From positions 21,827 through 30,676 of the forward strand of contig PMJN01000115.1 of assembly GCA_003157445.1 (NCBI GenBank): DNA of 8,850 bases, given 5' to 3'. Position 1 is the first letter of the stretch. Each line of letters begins with the position of its first letter. A model generated the notes under the pieces. The model saw only the letters and a program-made list of their open reading frames with translations, did no database searches and was not told the DNA's origin. A program made the position numbers and the translations under genes. This document shows positions 1-6,880 of the stretch, one piece after another. This DNA is from Micrococcales bacterium (GTDB taxonomy: Bacteria; Actinomycetota; Actinomycetes; Actinomycetales; Dermatophilaceae).

Positions 1-659
1 CGGCGGTCTCGGTCTCTCTGGAGGGAAGGTCCGCCGAAGAGATAGCCGCCTGGACAGCGCGCACGTTCGGCAACGACGTCATCGTCGCCGCCTCGATGCA
101 GGACGTCATACTGCCGCATCTCTTCGCCCAGCTGGTCCCTGGTGTGGAGGTCCTCTTCTTGCAGACGGGGTACCACTTCGAAGAGACGCTACAGACCCGC
201 GACGTAGCCATCCGGGATCTGGCGATCACCGTGATCGAGGCACTGCCTGTCCAGAGCGTTGCCGAACAGGACTCGCAGTACGGCGAGAAACTACACGACC
301 GTGATCCAAACCTCTGCTGCTTCCTGCGCAAAGTGGACCCGCTGGCACGATCTTTACAAGGCCGAGCCGCCTGGGTCACCGGAGTGCGCAGGATCGAGGC
401 GCCCACCCGGGCCAACACACCGATCGTCTCGTGGGACAGCAAGCACGATCTGGTCAAGATCAACCCCCTGGCTGCGTGGTCCGACGACGACGTCGAGGCC
501 TATCAGGTTGAGCACCACCTTGCGCGCAATCCCCTGGTCGCACAGGGATATCCATCGATCGGATGTGCTCCTTGCACACGCAAAGTCGCCGTCGGCGAGG
601 ACCCAAGGGCCGGACGCTGGTCCGGCAACGACAAGACCGAATGCGGGATACACCAATGA
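1..659 (+). CDS. cysH: Assimilatory APS/PAPS reductase, N-terminus cut by window edge
   Basis: Thioredoxin-dependent adenylylsulfate reductase that turns activated sulfate into sulfite in the cytoplasm. The reading frame is open from base 3, so the gene begins upstream; the first residues seen (AVSVSLEGRSAEEIAAW) suggest only a short N-terminal piece is missing. Visible family marks are SSMQD-like ASMQD, the VLFLQTGYHFEET segment, a Cys-Cys pair (codons 315-320, NLCCFLRK), a CxxC pair (GCAPC, codons 564-575) and the C-terminal ECGIH with the catalytic Cys (codon 642-644). The CC plus CxxC set is the [4Fe-4S] ligand pattern of the APS-using subgroup, so APS is the more likely substrate; this agrees with the lack of any APS kinase domain nearby. 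Its TGA stop overlaps the cysD ATG (ATGA), indicating translational coupling. Family assignment is firm; APS versus PAPS preference is inferred. Confidence 0.96.
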   Translation, partial: AVSVSLEGRSAEEIAAWTARTFGNDVIVAASMQDVILPHLFAQLVPGVEVLFLQTGYHFEETLQTRDVAIRDLAITVIEALPVQSVAEQDSQYGEKLHDRDPNLCCFLRKVDPLARSLQGRAAWVTGVRRIEAPTRANTPIVSWDSKHDLVKINPLAAWSDDDVEAYQVEHHLARNPLVAQGYPSIGCAPCTRKVAVGEDPRAGRWSGNDKTECGIHQ

Positions 660-1600
660 GCACGAGCGCTGAGACGGTCGAGGCCCCTCAACAGGTCCAG
701 GATCCTCTGACCCTGGACCACCTGGACACCCTCGAGTCCGAGTCGATTCACATCTTTCGTGAGGTTGTCGCAGAGTTCGAACGGCCGGTGCTGCTCTTCT
801 CCGGCGGCAAGGACTCCGTGGTCATGCTGCACGTGGCGGCGAAGGCCTTCTGGCCCGGGCCGGTTCCGTTCCCGCTGTTGCACGTGGACACCGGCCACAA
901 CTTCCCCGAAGTACTCGATTATCGCGATCGCGCTGTCGCAGACAAGAGAGTGCGTCTGGAAGTCGCCACGGTGCAGGACTACATCGACGATGGCCGCCTG
1001 GCCGAACGAACCGACGGCACCCGCAACCCACTTCAGACCCAGCCGTTGCTCGATGCCATCGCAGAGCACCGGTTCGACTCGGTATTCGGCGGCGGACGTC
1101 GCGATGAGGAGAAGGCCAGGGCCAAAGAACGCATCTTCAGCCTGCGCGACGAGTTCGGCGCCTGGGACCCGCGCAACCAGCGTCCTGAGCTGTGGAACCT
1201 GTACAACGGAAGGCACCGCCCGGGCGAGCATGTCCGGGTGTTTCCGCTGTCCAACTGGACCGAGCTCGATGTCTGGCGCTACATCGCCAGGGAGGACATC
1301 GAGCTGCCCGGCCTCTATTACGCCCATGAGCGAGAGGTCTTCGAACGCGACGGGATGCTCCTGGCGGTCGGCCCGTTCTCGCAGCCACGGGAGACCGAAA
1401 GGGTTGTCACCAAGCAGGTCCGCTACCGGACCGTTGGCGACATGTCCTGCACCGGCTGTGTTGAGTCCGATGCCCTGACCGTCCAGGAAGTTGTCGTCGA
1501 GGTTGCTGCCACCCGGCTAACCGAACGGGGTGCGACCCGCGCCGACGACCGACTTTCCGAAGCTGCAATGGAAGACCGAAAGAAGGAGGGGTATTTCTAA
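656..1600 (+). CDS. cysD: Sulfate adenylyltransferase subunit 2 (ATP sulfurylase, CysD)
   Basis: Catalytic subunit of the CysDN ATP sulfurylase: ATP plus sulfate gives APS and pyrophosphate. The 314-residue product is close to the usual length of about 300. The PP-loop SGGKDS sits at residues 49-54, followed by the family segments HVDTGHNFPEV, FGGGRRDEEKARAKER, FPLSNWTELDVWRYI and, near the C-terminus, GDMSCTGCVES. The frame stays open upstream to 563, but the ATG at 656 is chosen because it overlaps the cysH stop (ATGA), which is typical of coupled operon genes, and because the upstream codons lie wholly inside cysH. The last base of its TAA is the first base of the cysN start, matching the obligate pairing of the two subunits. 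Confidence 0.97.
   Translation: MSTSAETVEAPQQVQDPLTLDHLDTLESESIHIFREVVAEFERPVLLFSGGKDSVVMLHVAAKAFWPGPVPFPLLHVDTGHNFPEVLDYRDRAVADKRVRLEVATVQDYIDDGRLAERTDGTRNPLQTQPLLDAIAEHRFDSVFGGGRRDEEKARAKERIFSLRDEFGAWDPRNQRPELWNLYNGRHRPGEHVRVFPLSNWTELDVWRYIAREDIELPGLYYAHEREVFERDGMLLAVGPFSQPRETERVVTKQVRYRTVGDMSCTGCVESDALTVQEVVVEVAATRLTERGATRADDRLSEAAMEDRKKEGYF
1583..1589 (+). promoter_or_regulatory. Strong Shine-Dalgarno of cysN
   Basis: AAGGAGG lies inside the end of cysD, ten bases before the cysN ATG. It is the best-matching ribosome site in this operon, and it fixes the cysN start together with the TAATG stop/start junction. Confidence 0.8.
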
Positions 1601-2928
1601 TGACCTTCACCACGGCCAGCGACCACAAGGCCCCCACGCTCCTGCGACTGGCGACCGCTGGCTCAGTCGATGACGGTAAGTCGACCCTGGTCGGGCGACT
1701 GTTGCACGACTCAAAGTCGGTCCTGGCAGATCAGCTCGATGCCCTCGAGCGCGTCTCACGCGACCGCGGTCTGGCTCGCGCCGATCTCGCGCTGCTGACC
1801 GACGGCCTTCGCGCCGAACGAGAGCAGGGCATCACCATCGATGTGGCCTACCGGTACTTCGCTACGGCCGACCGCTCGTTCATCTTGGCTGACTGCCCCG
1901 GGCATGTGCAGTACACACGCAACACGGTAACCGGAGCCTCCACCGCTGATGCGGTGGTCCTGCTGGTGGACGCACGCAAGGGCGTCCTGGTGCAGACCCG
2001 TCGACACCTGGCGGTGGCCGCGCTCCTTCGCGTTCCGCATGTGATCGTGGCCGTGAACAAGATCGACCTGGTTCAATTCGACGAACAGAGTTACCTGCGG
2101 GTCGCCGCTGACCTGGCAACGGTTGCCACCGACCTGGGACTTCCCGACCTGCGCACCGTCCCGGTATCGGCACTGGAGGGGGACAACGTGGTGGACCGTT
2201 CCTCACGCACCGACTGGTACACCGGCCCGACCCTTCTGGAGATCATCGAAACCCTGCCGGTTGCAGACGACCCAGACCACGAGGAGTTCCGCTTCCCCGT
2301 CCAGCTCACCATCCGGCCACAGGAGGCAGCGCGCGACGCGGCTCACCGCGAATACCGCGGGTACGCCGGTCAGATCGCCTCGGGAGTCGTGAGGGTCGGG
2401 GACGAGGTCATCGTCTTGCCCGGCGGTCACCTCACCACGATCGCCGGTATCGACACCGCCGACAGCGAGCTGACCGTGGCCTTCGCACCACGCTCGGTGG
2501 TCCTACGCCTCAGCGATGAGATCGACGTAGCCCGTGGTGATCTCATCGCAGCCGCATCCTCGGCCCCCGAGCCAACCCAGGACCTGGTCGCCACCGTCTG
2601 CTGGCTCTCGGACGAACCCTTGAGCAAGCACAACCGAGTACTGCTCAAACACACCACCCGCACCACCCGGGCCATCATCAGCGCTGTCGACGGGGTCCTG
2701 GATCTCGATGCCGTCCAGATCGTGCCAGCCCACGACCTGGGCCTGAACGACATCGGACGTCTGCGGATCCGCACCGCAGAGCCGATAGCGGCCGAGCCGT
2801 ATGCCCAGCACCGTCGCACCGGTGCGTTCCTTCTGATCGACGCGCAGAGCGGGCAGACCCTGGCCGCAGGCATGGTCGGCGACCCCTTGGCCGGCGATGG
2901 CGAGCACGCCGACGAGTGGGACATCTAA
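1600..2928 (+). CDS. cysN: Sulfate adenylyltransferase subunit 1 (GTPase CysN)
   Basis: GTP-binding subunit that drives the CysD reaction by GTP hydrolysis. The 442-residue protein has an elongation-factor-type G domain: P-loop GSVDDGKST (residues 21-29), switch I region AEREQGITID (72-81), DCPGH (98-102) and NKID (153-156). EF-Tu-like beta-barrel domains follow (roughly 225-430). It is somewhat shorter than the approximately 475 residues of the E. coli protein and ends shortly after the barrel domains, so there is no C-terminal CysC (APS kinase) fusion as found in many actinobacterial and rhizobial CysNC proteins. The start overlaps the cysD stop and is preceded by a strong Shine-Dalgarno. 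The TAA stop is in the same frame as the next gene, twelve bases upstream of it. Confidence 0.97.
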   Translation: MTFTTASDHKAPTLLRLATAGSVDDGKSTLVGRLLHDSKSVLADQLDALERVSRDRGLARADLALLTDGLRAEREQGITIDVAYRYFATADRSFILADCPGHVQYTRNTVTGASTADAVVLLVDARKGVLVQTRRHLAVAALLRVPHVIVAVNKIDLVQFDEQSYLRVAADLATVATDLGLPDLRTVPVSALEGDNVVDRSSRTDWYTGPTLLEIIETLPVADDPDHEEFRFPVQLTIRPQEAARDAAHREYRGYAGQIASGVVRVGDEVIVLPGGHLTTIAGIDTADSELTVAFAPRSVVLRLSDEIDVARGDLIAAASSAPEPTQDLVATVCWLSDEPLSKHNRVLLKHTTRTTRAIISAVDGVLDLDAVQIVPAHDLGLNDIGRLRIRTAEPIAAEPYAQHRRTGAFLLIDAQSGQTLAAGMVGDPLAGDGEHADEWDI

Positions 2929-2940
2929 GAGCGCGTCCCC

Positions 2941-3720
2941 ATGGCCTCCACCGACGCAGTCCTGCTCCTGTCCCACGGCAGCCGAGACCCTCGGGCGGCC
3001 CACACCGTGGCCGGGCTTGTGGCCGCCGTCGCCGAACGCACGGACTGCGAGGTGTACGCCACCCATCTAGGCTTCACGGCGCCCACCCCCGATGTCGCGC
3101 TCCGGCGTCTGGCAGATGACGGCTTCCGCGCAGTCCGGATCGTGCCGCTGCTGTTCACACCGGGTTACCACCTGACCCACGACGTTCCGCTGGCCGTCGA
3201 GCTCAGCGCAGTCAGCAACCGGATGCACGTCACCGTGGCGCCGCCTCTGGTGGCCGGCCAGGGTGAGCGGCGAGAGCTTCTACTCATGGCACTGGCGGAC
3301 AGCCTGCTCCAGGCCGGGGCCGACGGTTACGTCGACGGGCTGGTCCTGGCATCGGCAGGGTCGAGCTCGAAGAAAGCACGCCTGTGCCTCGAGGGCCTCG
3401 CCCGGGACCTGGAGCGTTCACAGGGCGTACCGGTGGAACTTGCCTTCGCGTCCGCCAGCACTCCTTCACCGACGCAGGCGCTGGAAGCGTTGTCAGATAA
3501 ACGAGTTCGCAAACCTGCGGTCGCCTCGCTCTTTGTGGCATCTGGCAGGCTGTCCGATTCGGTGATCGCTGCCTGCGCGGGCCTGCCTGTTGCCCAGCCG
3601 TTAGGTGCGAGTCCCGCCTTCGTGGAGCTGCTCCTCGCGCAGGCCAAGACCCCGCCGGCATACAGCTGGACTGACTTCGCGCCCACCGAAATTCGTTCCT
3701 TGCTCAGATGCCGGGCCTAG
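2941..3720 (+). CDS. Sirohydrochlorin chelatase (SirB/CbiX family)
   Basis: Probable chelatase that inserts Fe2+ into sirohydrochlorin, the last step to siroheme, the cofactor of assimilatory sulfite reductase; CbiX relatives insert Co2+ for cobalamin. The 259-residue length matches the two-domain SirB form (about 260). The N-terminal half carries the metal-binding signatures LLLSHGSRDPRA (His12) and PLLFTPGYHLTHDVP (His77, with His80 close by). The C-terminal half (from about 115) is a second, degenerate chelatase fold lacking this His pair. ATG 2941 is the only plausible start: an in-frame stop (the cysN TAA) lies four codons upstream. Position directly behind cysHDN argues for the iron/siroheme role rather than cobalt. 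Metal specificity is inferred, so no symbol is assigned. Confidence 0.9.
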   Translation: MASTDAVLLLSHGSRDPRAAHTVAGLVAAVAERTDCEVYATHLGFTAPTPDVALRRLADDGFRAVRIVPLLFTPGYHLTHDVPLAVELSAVSNRMHVTVAPPLVAGQGERRELLLMALADSLLQAGADGYVDGLVLASAGSSSKKARLCLEGLARDLERSQGVPVELAFASASTPSPTQALEALSDKRVRKPAVASLFVASGRLSDSVIAACAGLPVAQPLGASPAFVELLLAQAKTPPAYSWTDFAPTEIRSLLRCRA

Positions 3721-3731
3721 TCCCAGGGACT
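3719..3731. repeat. Perfect 13-bp palindrome over the chelatase stop codon
   Basis: AGTCCC-A-GGGACT begins inside the TAG stop of the chelatase gene. As RNA it could form a five-pair stem with a three-base loop. No T-run follows, so it is not a standard terminator; a role in ending or protecting the sulfur operon transcript is only a possibility. Confidence 0.35.
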
Positions 3732-3799
3732 CGCGGACTGCTGGCTTGCCACAGCCCGCAGATGACGTTGAGCACACCGAACCCCAAAGGAAGTCACCG

Positions 3800-3835
3800 G
3801 AATATGTGCCCGGAAAGTAATTGGGACAGATATTC
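3800..3835 (-). terminator. Imperfect hairpin just after panD, possible terminator
   Basis: GAATAT (3800-3805) pairs with ATATTC (3830-3835). After one mismatch, two more pairs and a bulged A, an inner CCC/GGG helix forms around an 11-base loop. On the minus strand the hairpin starts four bases after the panD stop and is followed by a short pyrimidine-rich stretch (CTTCCTTT), not a clear U-tract. The 119-base gap separates two convergent transcripts, where a terminator is expected. Weak candidate. Confidence 0.3.
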
Positions 3836-3839
3836 GTGG

Positions 3840-4256
3840 TCAGCCTCGAGGTTTGCCCGATACTGTCAGGTCGAACCCGTCCGGAACCAGCGCGGGATCG
3901 CCGCCAATGTCAACAATGTGGTTGTCGTGGTTAACGAAGACCACGCGCGGCACAAACGCCACTGCCTCGGCCTCGTCCATCTGGGCGTAGGCGATAATGA
4001 TCACGATGTCGCCGGGCTTGATCAGGTGGGCTGCAGCACCGTTGATGCAGATCTGCCCGGATCCGGCTTCGCCCTCGATCACGTAGGTCGTCAGCCTGTT
4101 GCCGTTGGTGACGTCCACGACGTCTACCCGCTCACCAGGCAGCAGCCGCGCAGCCTCCAACAGTGTCCGGTCGATCGTCACCGAGCCGACATAGTTCAGA
4201 TCGGCCTGAGTGACAGTCACCCGGTGGAGCTTGGCGCTGAGGATGTTGCGCTGCAC
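3840..4256 (-). CDS. panD: Aspartate 1-decarboxylase proenzyme
   Basis: Pyruvoyl enzyme that decarboxylates L-aspartate to beta-alanine for pantothenate and coenzyme A. The 138-residue product keeps the textbook positions: Lys9, the self-cleavage site Gly24-Ser25 (NYVGSVTID), where Ser25 becomes the pyruvoyl group, Arg54 and Tyr58 for substrate binding and catalysis, and the INGAAAHL loop with Asn72. The GTG start at 4256 is chosen because it gives the family N-terminus ([12 protein letters not shown]) and has GAAGGA eight bases upstream. It faces the sulfur operon and is divergent from the thi operon, so it is most likely its own transcription unit. Family members from actinobacteria commonly carry a short extra C-terminal tail like the one here. 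Confidence 0.96.
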   Translation of the reverse strand: MQRNILSAKLHRVTVTQADLNYVGSVTIDRTLLEAARLLPGERVDVVDVTNGNRLTTYVIEGEAGSGQICINGAAAHLIKPGDIVIIIAYAQMDEAEAVAFVPRVVFVNHDNHIVDIGGDPALVPDGFDLTVSGKPRG

Positions 4257-4477
4257 GGCTTGCGTCCTTCAGCTCAGGGGGCTAGTGGGTACAAGGTCAA
4301 AGCCTACGTCTTCTCACAAGACCTTGATCGCCCCGTCCATAAGCACCAGAACCACCGCCATGAGCACGAGATGGAGCATGTGAGCGAGGACCTGTGTCGA
4401 CCGGTCGAACAGCCACCGAGCCGATACGGTTCACCCGCGCAGGGGTGATACTCGGTTCGGTGAAGTCCCAACCGCAT
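4257..4477. other. Divergent intergenic region between panD and the thi promoter
   Basis: No recognisable gene. It should hold the panD promoter, but I see no clear -35/-10 pair for it. An inverted repeat CAAGGTC (4292-4298) / GACCTTG (4320-4326) with a 21-base gap lies 36 bases before panD and could be an operator or a hairpin in the panD leader. A minus-strand frame (4430-4314) encodes a short hydrophobic stretch, treated as a finding only. The plus-strand frames across this stretch give low-complexity, His/Arg-rich translations with no family look. Confidence 0.5.
4265..4270 (-). promoter_or_regulatory. Shine-Dalgarno of panD
   Basis: GAAGGA on the minus strand, eight bases before the GTG codon. 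It supports GTG as the true start, since no ATG is available at that position. Confidence 0.65.
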
Positions 4478-4507
4478 TTGAGTCCTGTCAGGACGGTCGG
4501 CTAAAGT
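4478..4507 (+). promoter_or_regulatory. Predicted promoter of the thi operon
   Basis: TTGAGT (4478-4483) and TAAAGT (4502-4507) are separated by 18 bases and resemble a housekeeping-sigma -35/-10 pair. Transcription would start near 4514, exactly where the TPP aptamer P1 helix begins, which is what a riboswitch leader needs. The position is the main support; the match alone is moderate. Confidence 0.5.
4482..4494. repeat. Perfect 13-bp palindrome in the thi promoter
   Basis: GTCCTG-T-CAGGAC overlaps the end of the -35 box and enters the spacer of the predicted thi promoter. This is the place and symmetry expected of a repressor operator. No regulator can be named from the sequence, and a chance palindrome in GC-rich DNA is possible. 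Confidence 0.4.
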
Positions 4508-4514
4508 CGCCCAA

Positions 4515-4603
4515 GACGCGGGGTGCCACTGCACACAAACCTCACAGCGGCTGAGAGCAAACCCGTCGCACCTGATCTAGCTCGTACTAGCGATAGGGAC
4601 GTC
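4515..4603 (+). ncRNA. TPP riboswitch (THI element)
   Basis: Matches the conserved THI-box pattern: GGGGTGCC near the 5' side (4520-4527), then GGCTGAGA (4549-4556), ACCC (4561-4564), ACCTGATCTAG (4570-4580) and the closing AGCGATAGGGA (4589-4599). P1 can form between GACG (4515-4518) and CGTC (4600-4603). A further helix pairs CTAG (4577-4580) with CTAG (4587-4590), replacing the common CTGG/CCAG by compensating change. It senses thiamine pyrophosphate and represses thiM-thiE-thiD. The purine-rich AGGGA at 4595-4599 lies ten bases before the thiM ATG and may double as its Shine-Dalgarno, so control is probably at translation initiation; no terminator hairpin is seen between aptamer and gene. 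Confidence 0.93.
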
Positions 4604-4609
4604 GGCACC

Positions 4610-5419
4610 ATGAGTGTGACTTCTAGCGTGACCCGCCAAGACCTAGCCGATGCCCTGGGCGCTCTGCGCGAGGCGCCACCGCTGGTCCAGTGCCTGACCA
4701 ATACCGTCGCGGCGGGGTGGACCGCCAATGTCCTTCTCGCCCTCGGAGCAGCTCCCGCGATGGTTGACAACCCCCGCGAGGCCCGCGAGTTCGCCGCCAT
4801 TGCCGGGGGCGTGCTGATCAACCTTGGCACTCCCTATGACGAAACCGTCCGCGCCATGCACCTCGCCGTCGCCGGCGCCAGCCGCTCAGGAACCCCCTGG
4901 GTGCTCGACCCCGTCGCCGCAGGAGCCCTGGGGTGGCGCACCAGCGTGGCGCATCATCTGCTCCGTGAAGCACGGCCAACCATCATCCGCGGCAACGCCT
5001 CGGAGATACTGGCCATGGCCGGTGGCGATGGCGGCCGGGGGGTCGACTCGGTCCACTCTCCCGAGGCCGCAGTTGCTGTCGCCAAAGCCCTGGCGAACAA
5101 GCAACGTTCGGTGATCGCGGTAAGCGGTCCCACCGACCACATCACCGACGGCAGCCAAGTCGTCCGTCTCTCCAACGGCCATCTTTGGCTCACCCGCGTG
5201 ACCGGAGTCGGTTGTGCCCTCGGCGCTCTGATGGCCGCCTTCGCGGCGGTAGTGCCCGATGCCATGATCGCAGCCGCGGCCGCGACCGCGACCCTGACTG
5301 TGGCCGCCGACGCAGCAGCCAGACACAGTCGCGGACCAGGCAGCTTTGCTGTTTCGTTGCTTGACGAGCTGTCCCTGCTCAGGCCTGCGGACCTGGCCGA
5401 ACGGGTAAGTATCAGCTGA
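4610..5419 (+). CDS. thiM: Hydroxyethylthiazole kinase
   Basis: Phosphorylates 4-methyl-5-(2-hydroxyethyl)thiazole with ATP, a salvage route to the thiazole half of thiamine. The 269-residue protein has the ThiM marks: LVQCLTNTVAAGWTANVLLA near the N-terminus, AMVDNPREA, VLDPVAAGALGWR, the phosphate region TIIRGNASEI, and GVGCALGALMAAF with the conserved Cys202 of the active site/anion hole. The frame is open back to a GTG at 4523, but that lies inside the TPP aptamer; ATG 4610, just after the riboswitch, gives the normal family length. One base separates its stop from thiE. Expression is expected to fall when TPP is plentiful. Confidence 0.96.
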   Translation: MSVTSSVTRQDLADALGALREAPPLVQCLTNTVAAGWTANVLLALGAAPAMVDNPREAREFAAIAGGVLINLGTPYDETVRAMHLAVAGASRSGTPWVLDPVAAGALGWRTSVAHHLLREARPTIIRGNASEILAMAGGDGGRGVDSVHSPEAAVAVAKALANKQRSVIAVSGPTDHITDGSQVVRLSNGHLWLTRVTGVGCALGALMAAFAAVVPDAMIAAAAATATLTVAADAAARHSRGPGSFAVSLLDELSLLRPADLAERVSIS

Positions 5420-5420
5420 G

Positions 5421-6074
5421 ATGGGCGCCCGACCGTTACTGGATCTTTCCCTCTACCTGGTAACCGACTCGGCCATGTGCCACCAGTTCGGCCTCGCCGC
5501 GACAGTTTCAACGGCAGTGGGTGCGGGGGTCAGCGTCGTGCAGCTACGGGACGCTGATGCCACCGACGACGAACTCGTCAAGCTCGGCCGCTCGGTCATG
5601 GCTGTGCTGCACGGCACCGGGGTGCCCCTGATCGTGAACGACCGTGTCCACCTGGTTGAGGCCATCGGCGCCATGGGCGCGCACGTGGGACAGGGCGACC
5701 TCGAAGTTGAGCAGGCCCGCGCACTACTGGGCGCCACGGCAATACTCGGGCTCTCGGTTCAGACCCTGGACCACGTCAAGGCCGCCAGGGAACACGCTGA
5801 CCGAACACTGGACTACCTGGGGGTCGGACCCGTCTGGGGGACGGCCACCAAGCTGGACGCAGCCGCCCCGGGTGGGGTGGAACGCCTTCGCCAGATCACC
5901 TCAGCGAGCCCGTGGCCGTGTGTGGCGATCGGCGGCATCAACCTCGAGCGCCTAAGCCAGGTCCGCCAGGCCGGAGCCGCGGGCGCGGCAGTGGTCAGCG
6001 CCATCTGCGGGCGCCCCGACGTGGCAGCTGCCACCAGCGAACTGCGGGCCGCGTGGAACGGAGCATCCAGATGA
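5421..6074 (+). CDS. thiE: Thiamine-phosphate synthase
   Basis: Joins HMP-pyrophosphate and thiazole phosphate to give thiamine monophosphate. The 217-residue TIM-barrel protein shows LYLVTD near the start, SVVQLRDAD (equivalent of the usual VQLREK), [31 protein letters not shown] followed by the phosphate-binding APGG, then CVAIGGIN and AAVVSAICG. All substrate-binding segments look intact. It follows thiM by one base and overlaps thiD by ATGA, so the three are co-transcribed under the TPP riboswitch. No strong Shine-Dalgarno precedes its ATG, consistent with coupling to thiM. Confidence 0.97.
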   Translation: MGARPLLDLSLYLVTDSAMCHQFGLAATVSTAVGAGVSVVQLRDADATDDELVKLGRSVMAVLHGTGVPLIVNDRVHLVEAIGAMGAHVGQGDLEVEQARALLGATAILGLSVQTLDHVKAAREHADRTLDYLGVGPVWGTATKLDAAAPGGVERLRQITSASPWPCVAIGGINLERLSQVRQAGAAGAAVVSAICGRPDVAAATSELRAAWNGASR

Positions 6075-6880
6075 GCCGACCACCAGTGGCCCTGACTATC
6101 GCCGGCAGCGACCCGTCAGGAGGTGCCGGCATCCAGGCAGACCTCAAGACATTCTCGGCGCTGGGCGCCTACGGCACGGCTGTCATCACAGCTCTGACCG
6201 CACAGAACACCCGTGGCGTTTCCGGAGTGCACGTCGTACCAACAGACTTCGTCACTGCCCAGCTCGAGACCCTGGTCGACGATGTCCGTCTGGACGCGAT
6301 CAAGATCGGCATGCTGGCCAACGCCGACATCGTTGCTGGCGTCGGGGACTTCCTGCGCCGCCACCCCCATGAACATGTCGTCCTCGACCCGGTAATGGTC
6401 GCTACCAGCGGCGATCGGCTGTTAGACGACGATGCGGTCCAGGCTGTGCGTGAGCTCATGCCTCTGGTCTCGCTCATCACACCAAACCTGGCTGAGGCGG
6501 CGGCCCTGCTCGACACCGGCCCCGCCACTACCGTGGCCCAGATGCGCCTGCAGGCGGCGAGCCTAAAGGAGATGGGCGCTCAACGCGTGCTCATCAAGGG
6601 CGGCCACCGCAGGGACAGTCCCCAAGCAGTGGACCTTCTGCTCGACGTGGACGCTGAGGCGTTGTTGAAGGCGCCCAGGGTCAACACCGTCAACACCCAC
6701 GGGACCGGGTGCACGCTGTCCTCAGCCCTGGCAGCCCTGCGCCCCCAGCGAGAGTCCTGGATCGAGGCGGCCTCCGATGCCAAGAGCTGGCTCACGGCGG
6801 CGCTGGTCGCAGCGGACAGTCTCCAGATCGGCCACGGCCACGGGCCAGTTCACCACTTCCACCAGATCTGGGGCAGTTGA
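6071..6880 (+). CDS. thiD: Hydroxymethylpyrimidine/phosphomethylpyrimidine kinase
   Basis: Phosphorylates HMP to HMP-P and HMP-PP, the pyrimidine substrate of ThiE. The 269-residue ribokinase-fold protein starts with [20 protein letters not shown] (residues 9-28), followed by [48 protein letters not shown] and the catalytic/anion-hole [13 protein letters not shown] with Cys214. The start at 6071 is chosen over in-frame codons back to 5912 because it overlaps the thiE stop (ATGA), has CGGAG seven bases upstream and gives the family length. Its own TGA overlaps a TTG that would start the decayed tenA (TTGA). The downstream gene was probably its partner in pyrimidine salvage. Confidence 0.97.
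   Translation: MSRPPVALTIAGSDPSGGAGIQADLKTFSALGAYGTAVITALTAQNTRGVSGVHVVPTDFVTAQLETLVDDVRLDAIKIGMLANADIVAGVGDFLRRHPHEHVVLDPVMVATSGDRLLDDDAVQAVRELMPLVSLITPNLAEAAALLDTGPATTVAQMRLQAASLKEMGAQRVLIKGGHRRDSPQAVDLLLDVDAEALLKAPRVNTVNTHGTGCTLSSALAALRPQRESWIEAASDAKSWLTAALVAADSLQIGHGHGPVHHFHQIWGS

Noticed and set aside
563..655. Longer cysD starting at 563
   Set aside because: The added codons lie in cysH in another frame and encode an Arg-rich stretch; the ATGA overlap at 656 is the natural start.
503..1327. Minus-strand ORF of 274 codons over cysH/cysD
   Set aside because: Antisense shadow of well-matched sulfur genes in GC-rich DNA; no domain or ribosome site of its own.
3708..4448. Plus-strand ORF of 246 codons across panD
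   Set aside because: It is antisense to panD, whose catalytic residues all match on the minus strand; the plus product shows no family features.
4523..4609. Longer thiM starting at GTG 4523
   Set aside because: That start lies inside the TPP aptamer and would add 29 residues not expected in ThiM; ATG 4610 gives the normal length.
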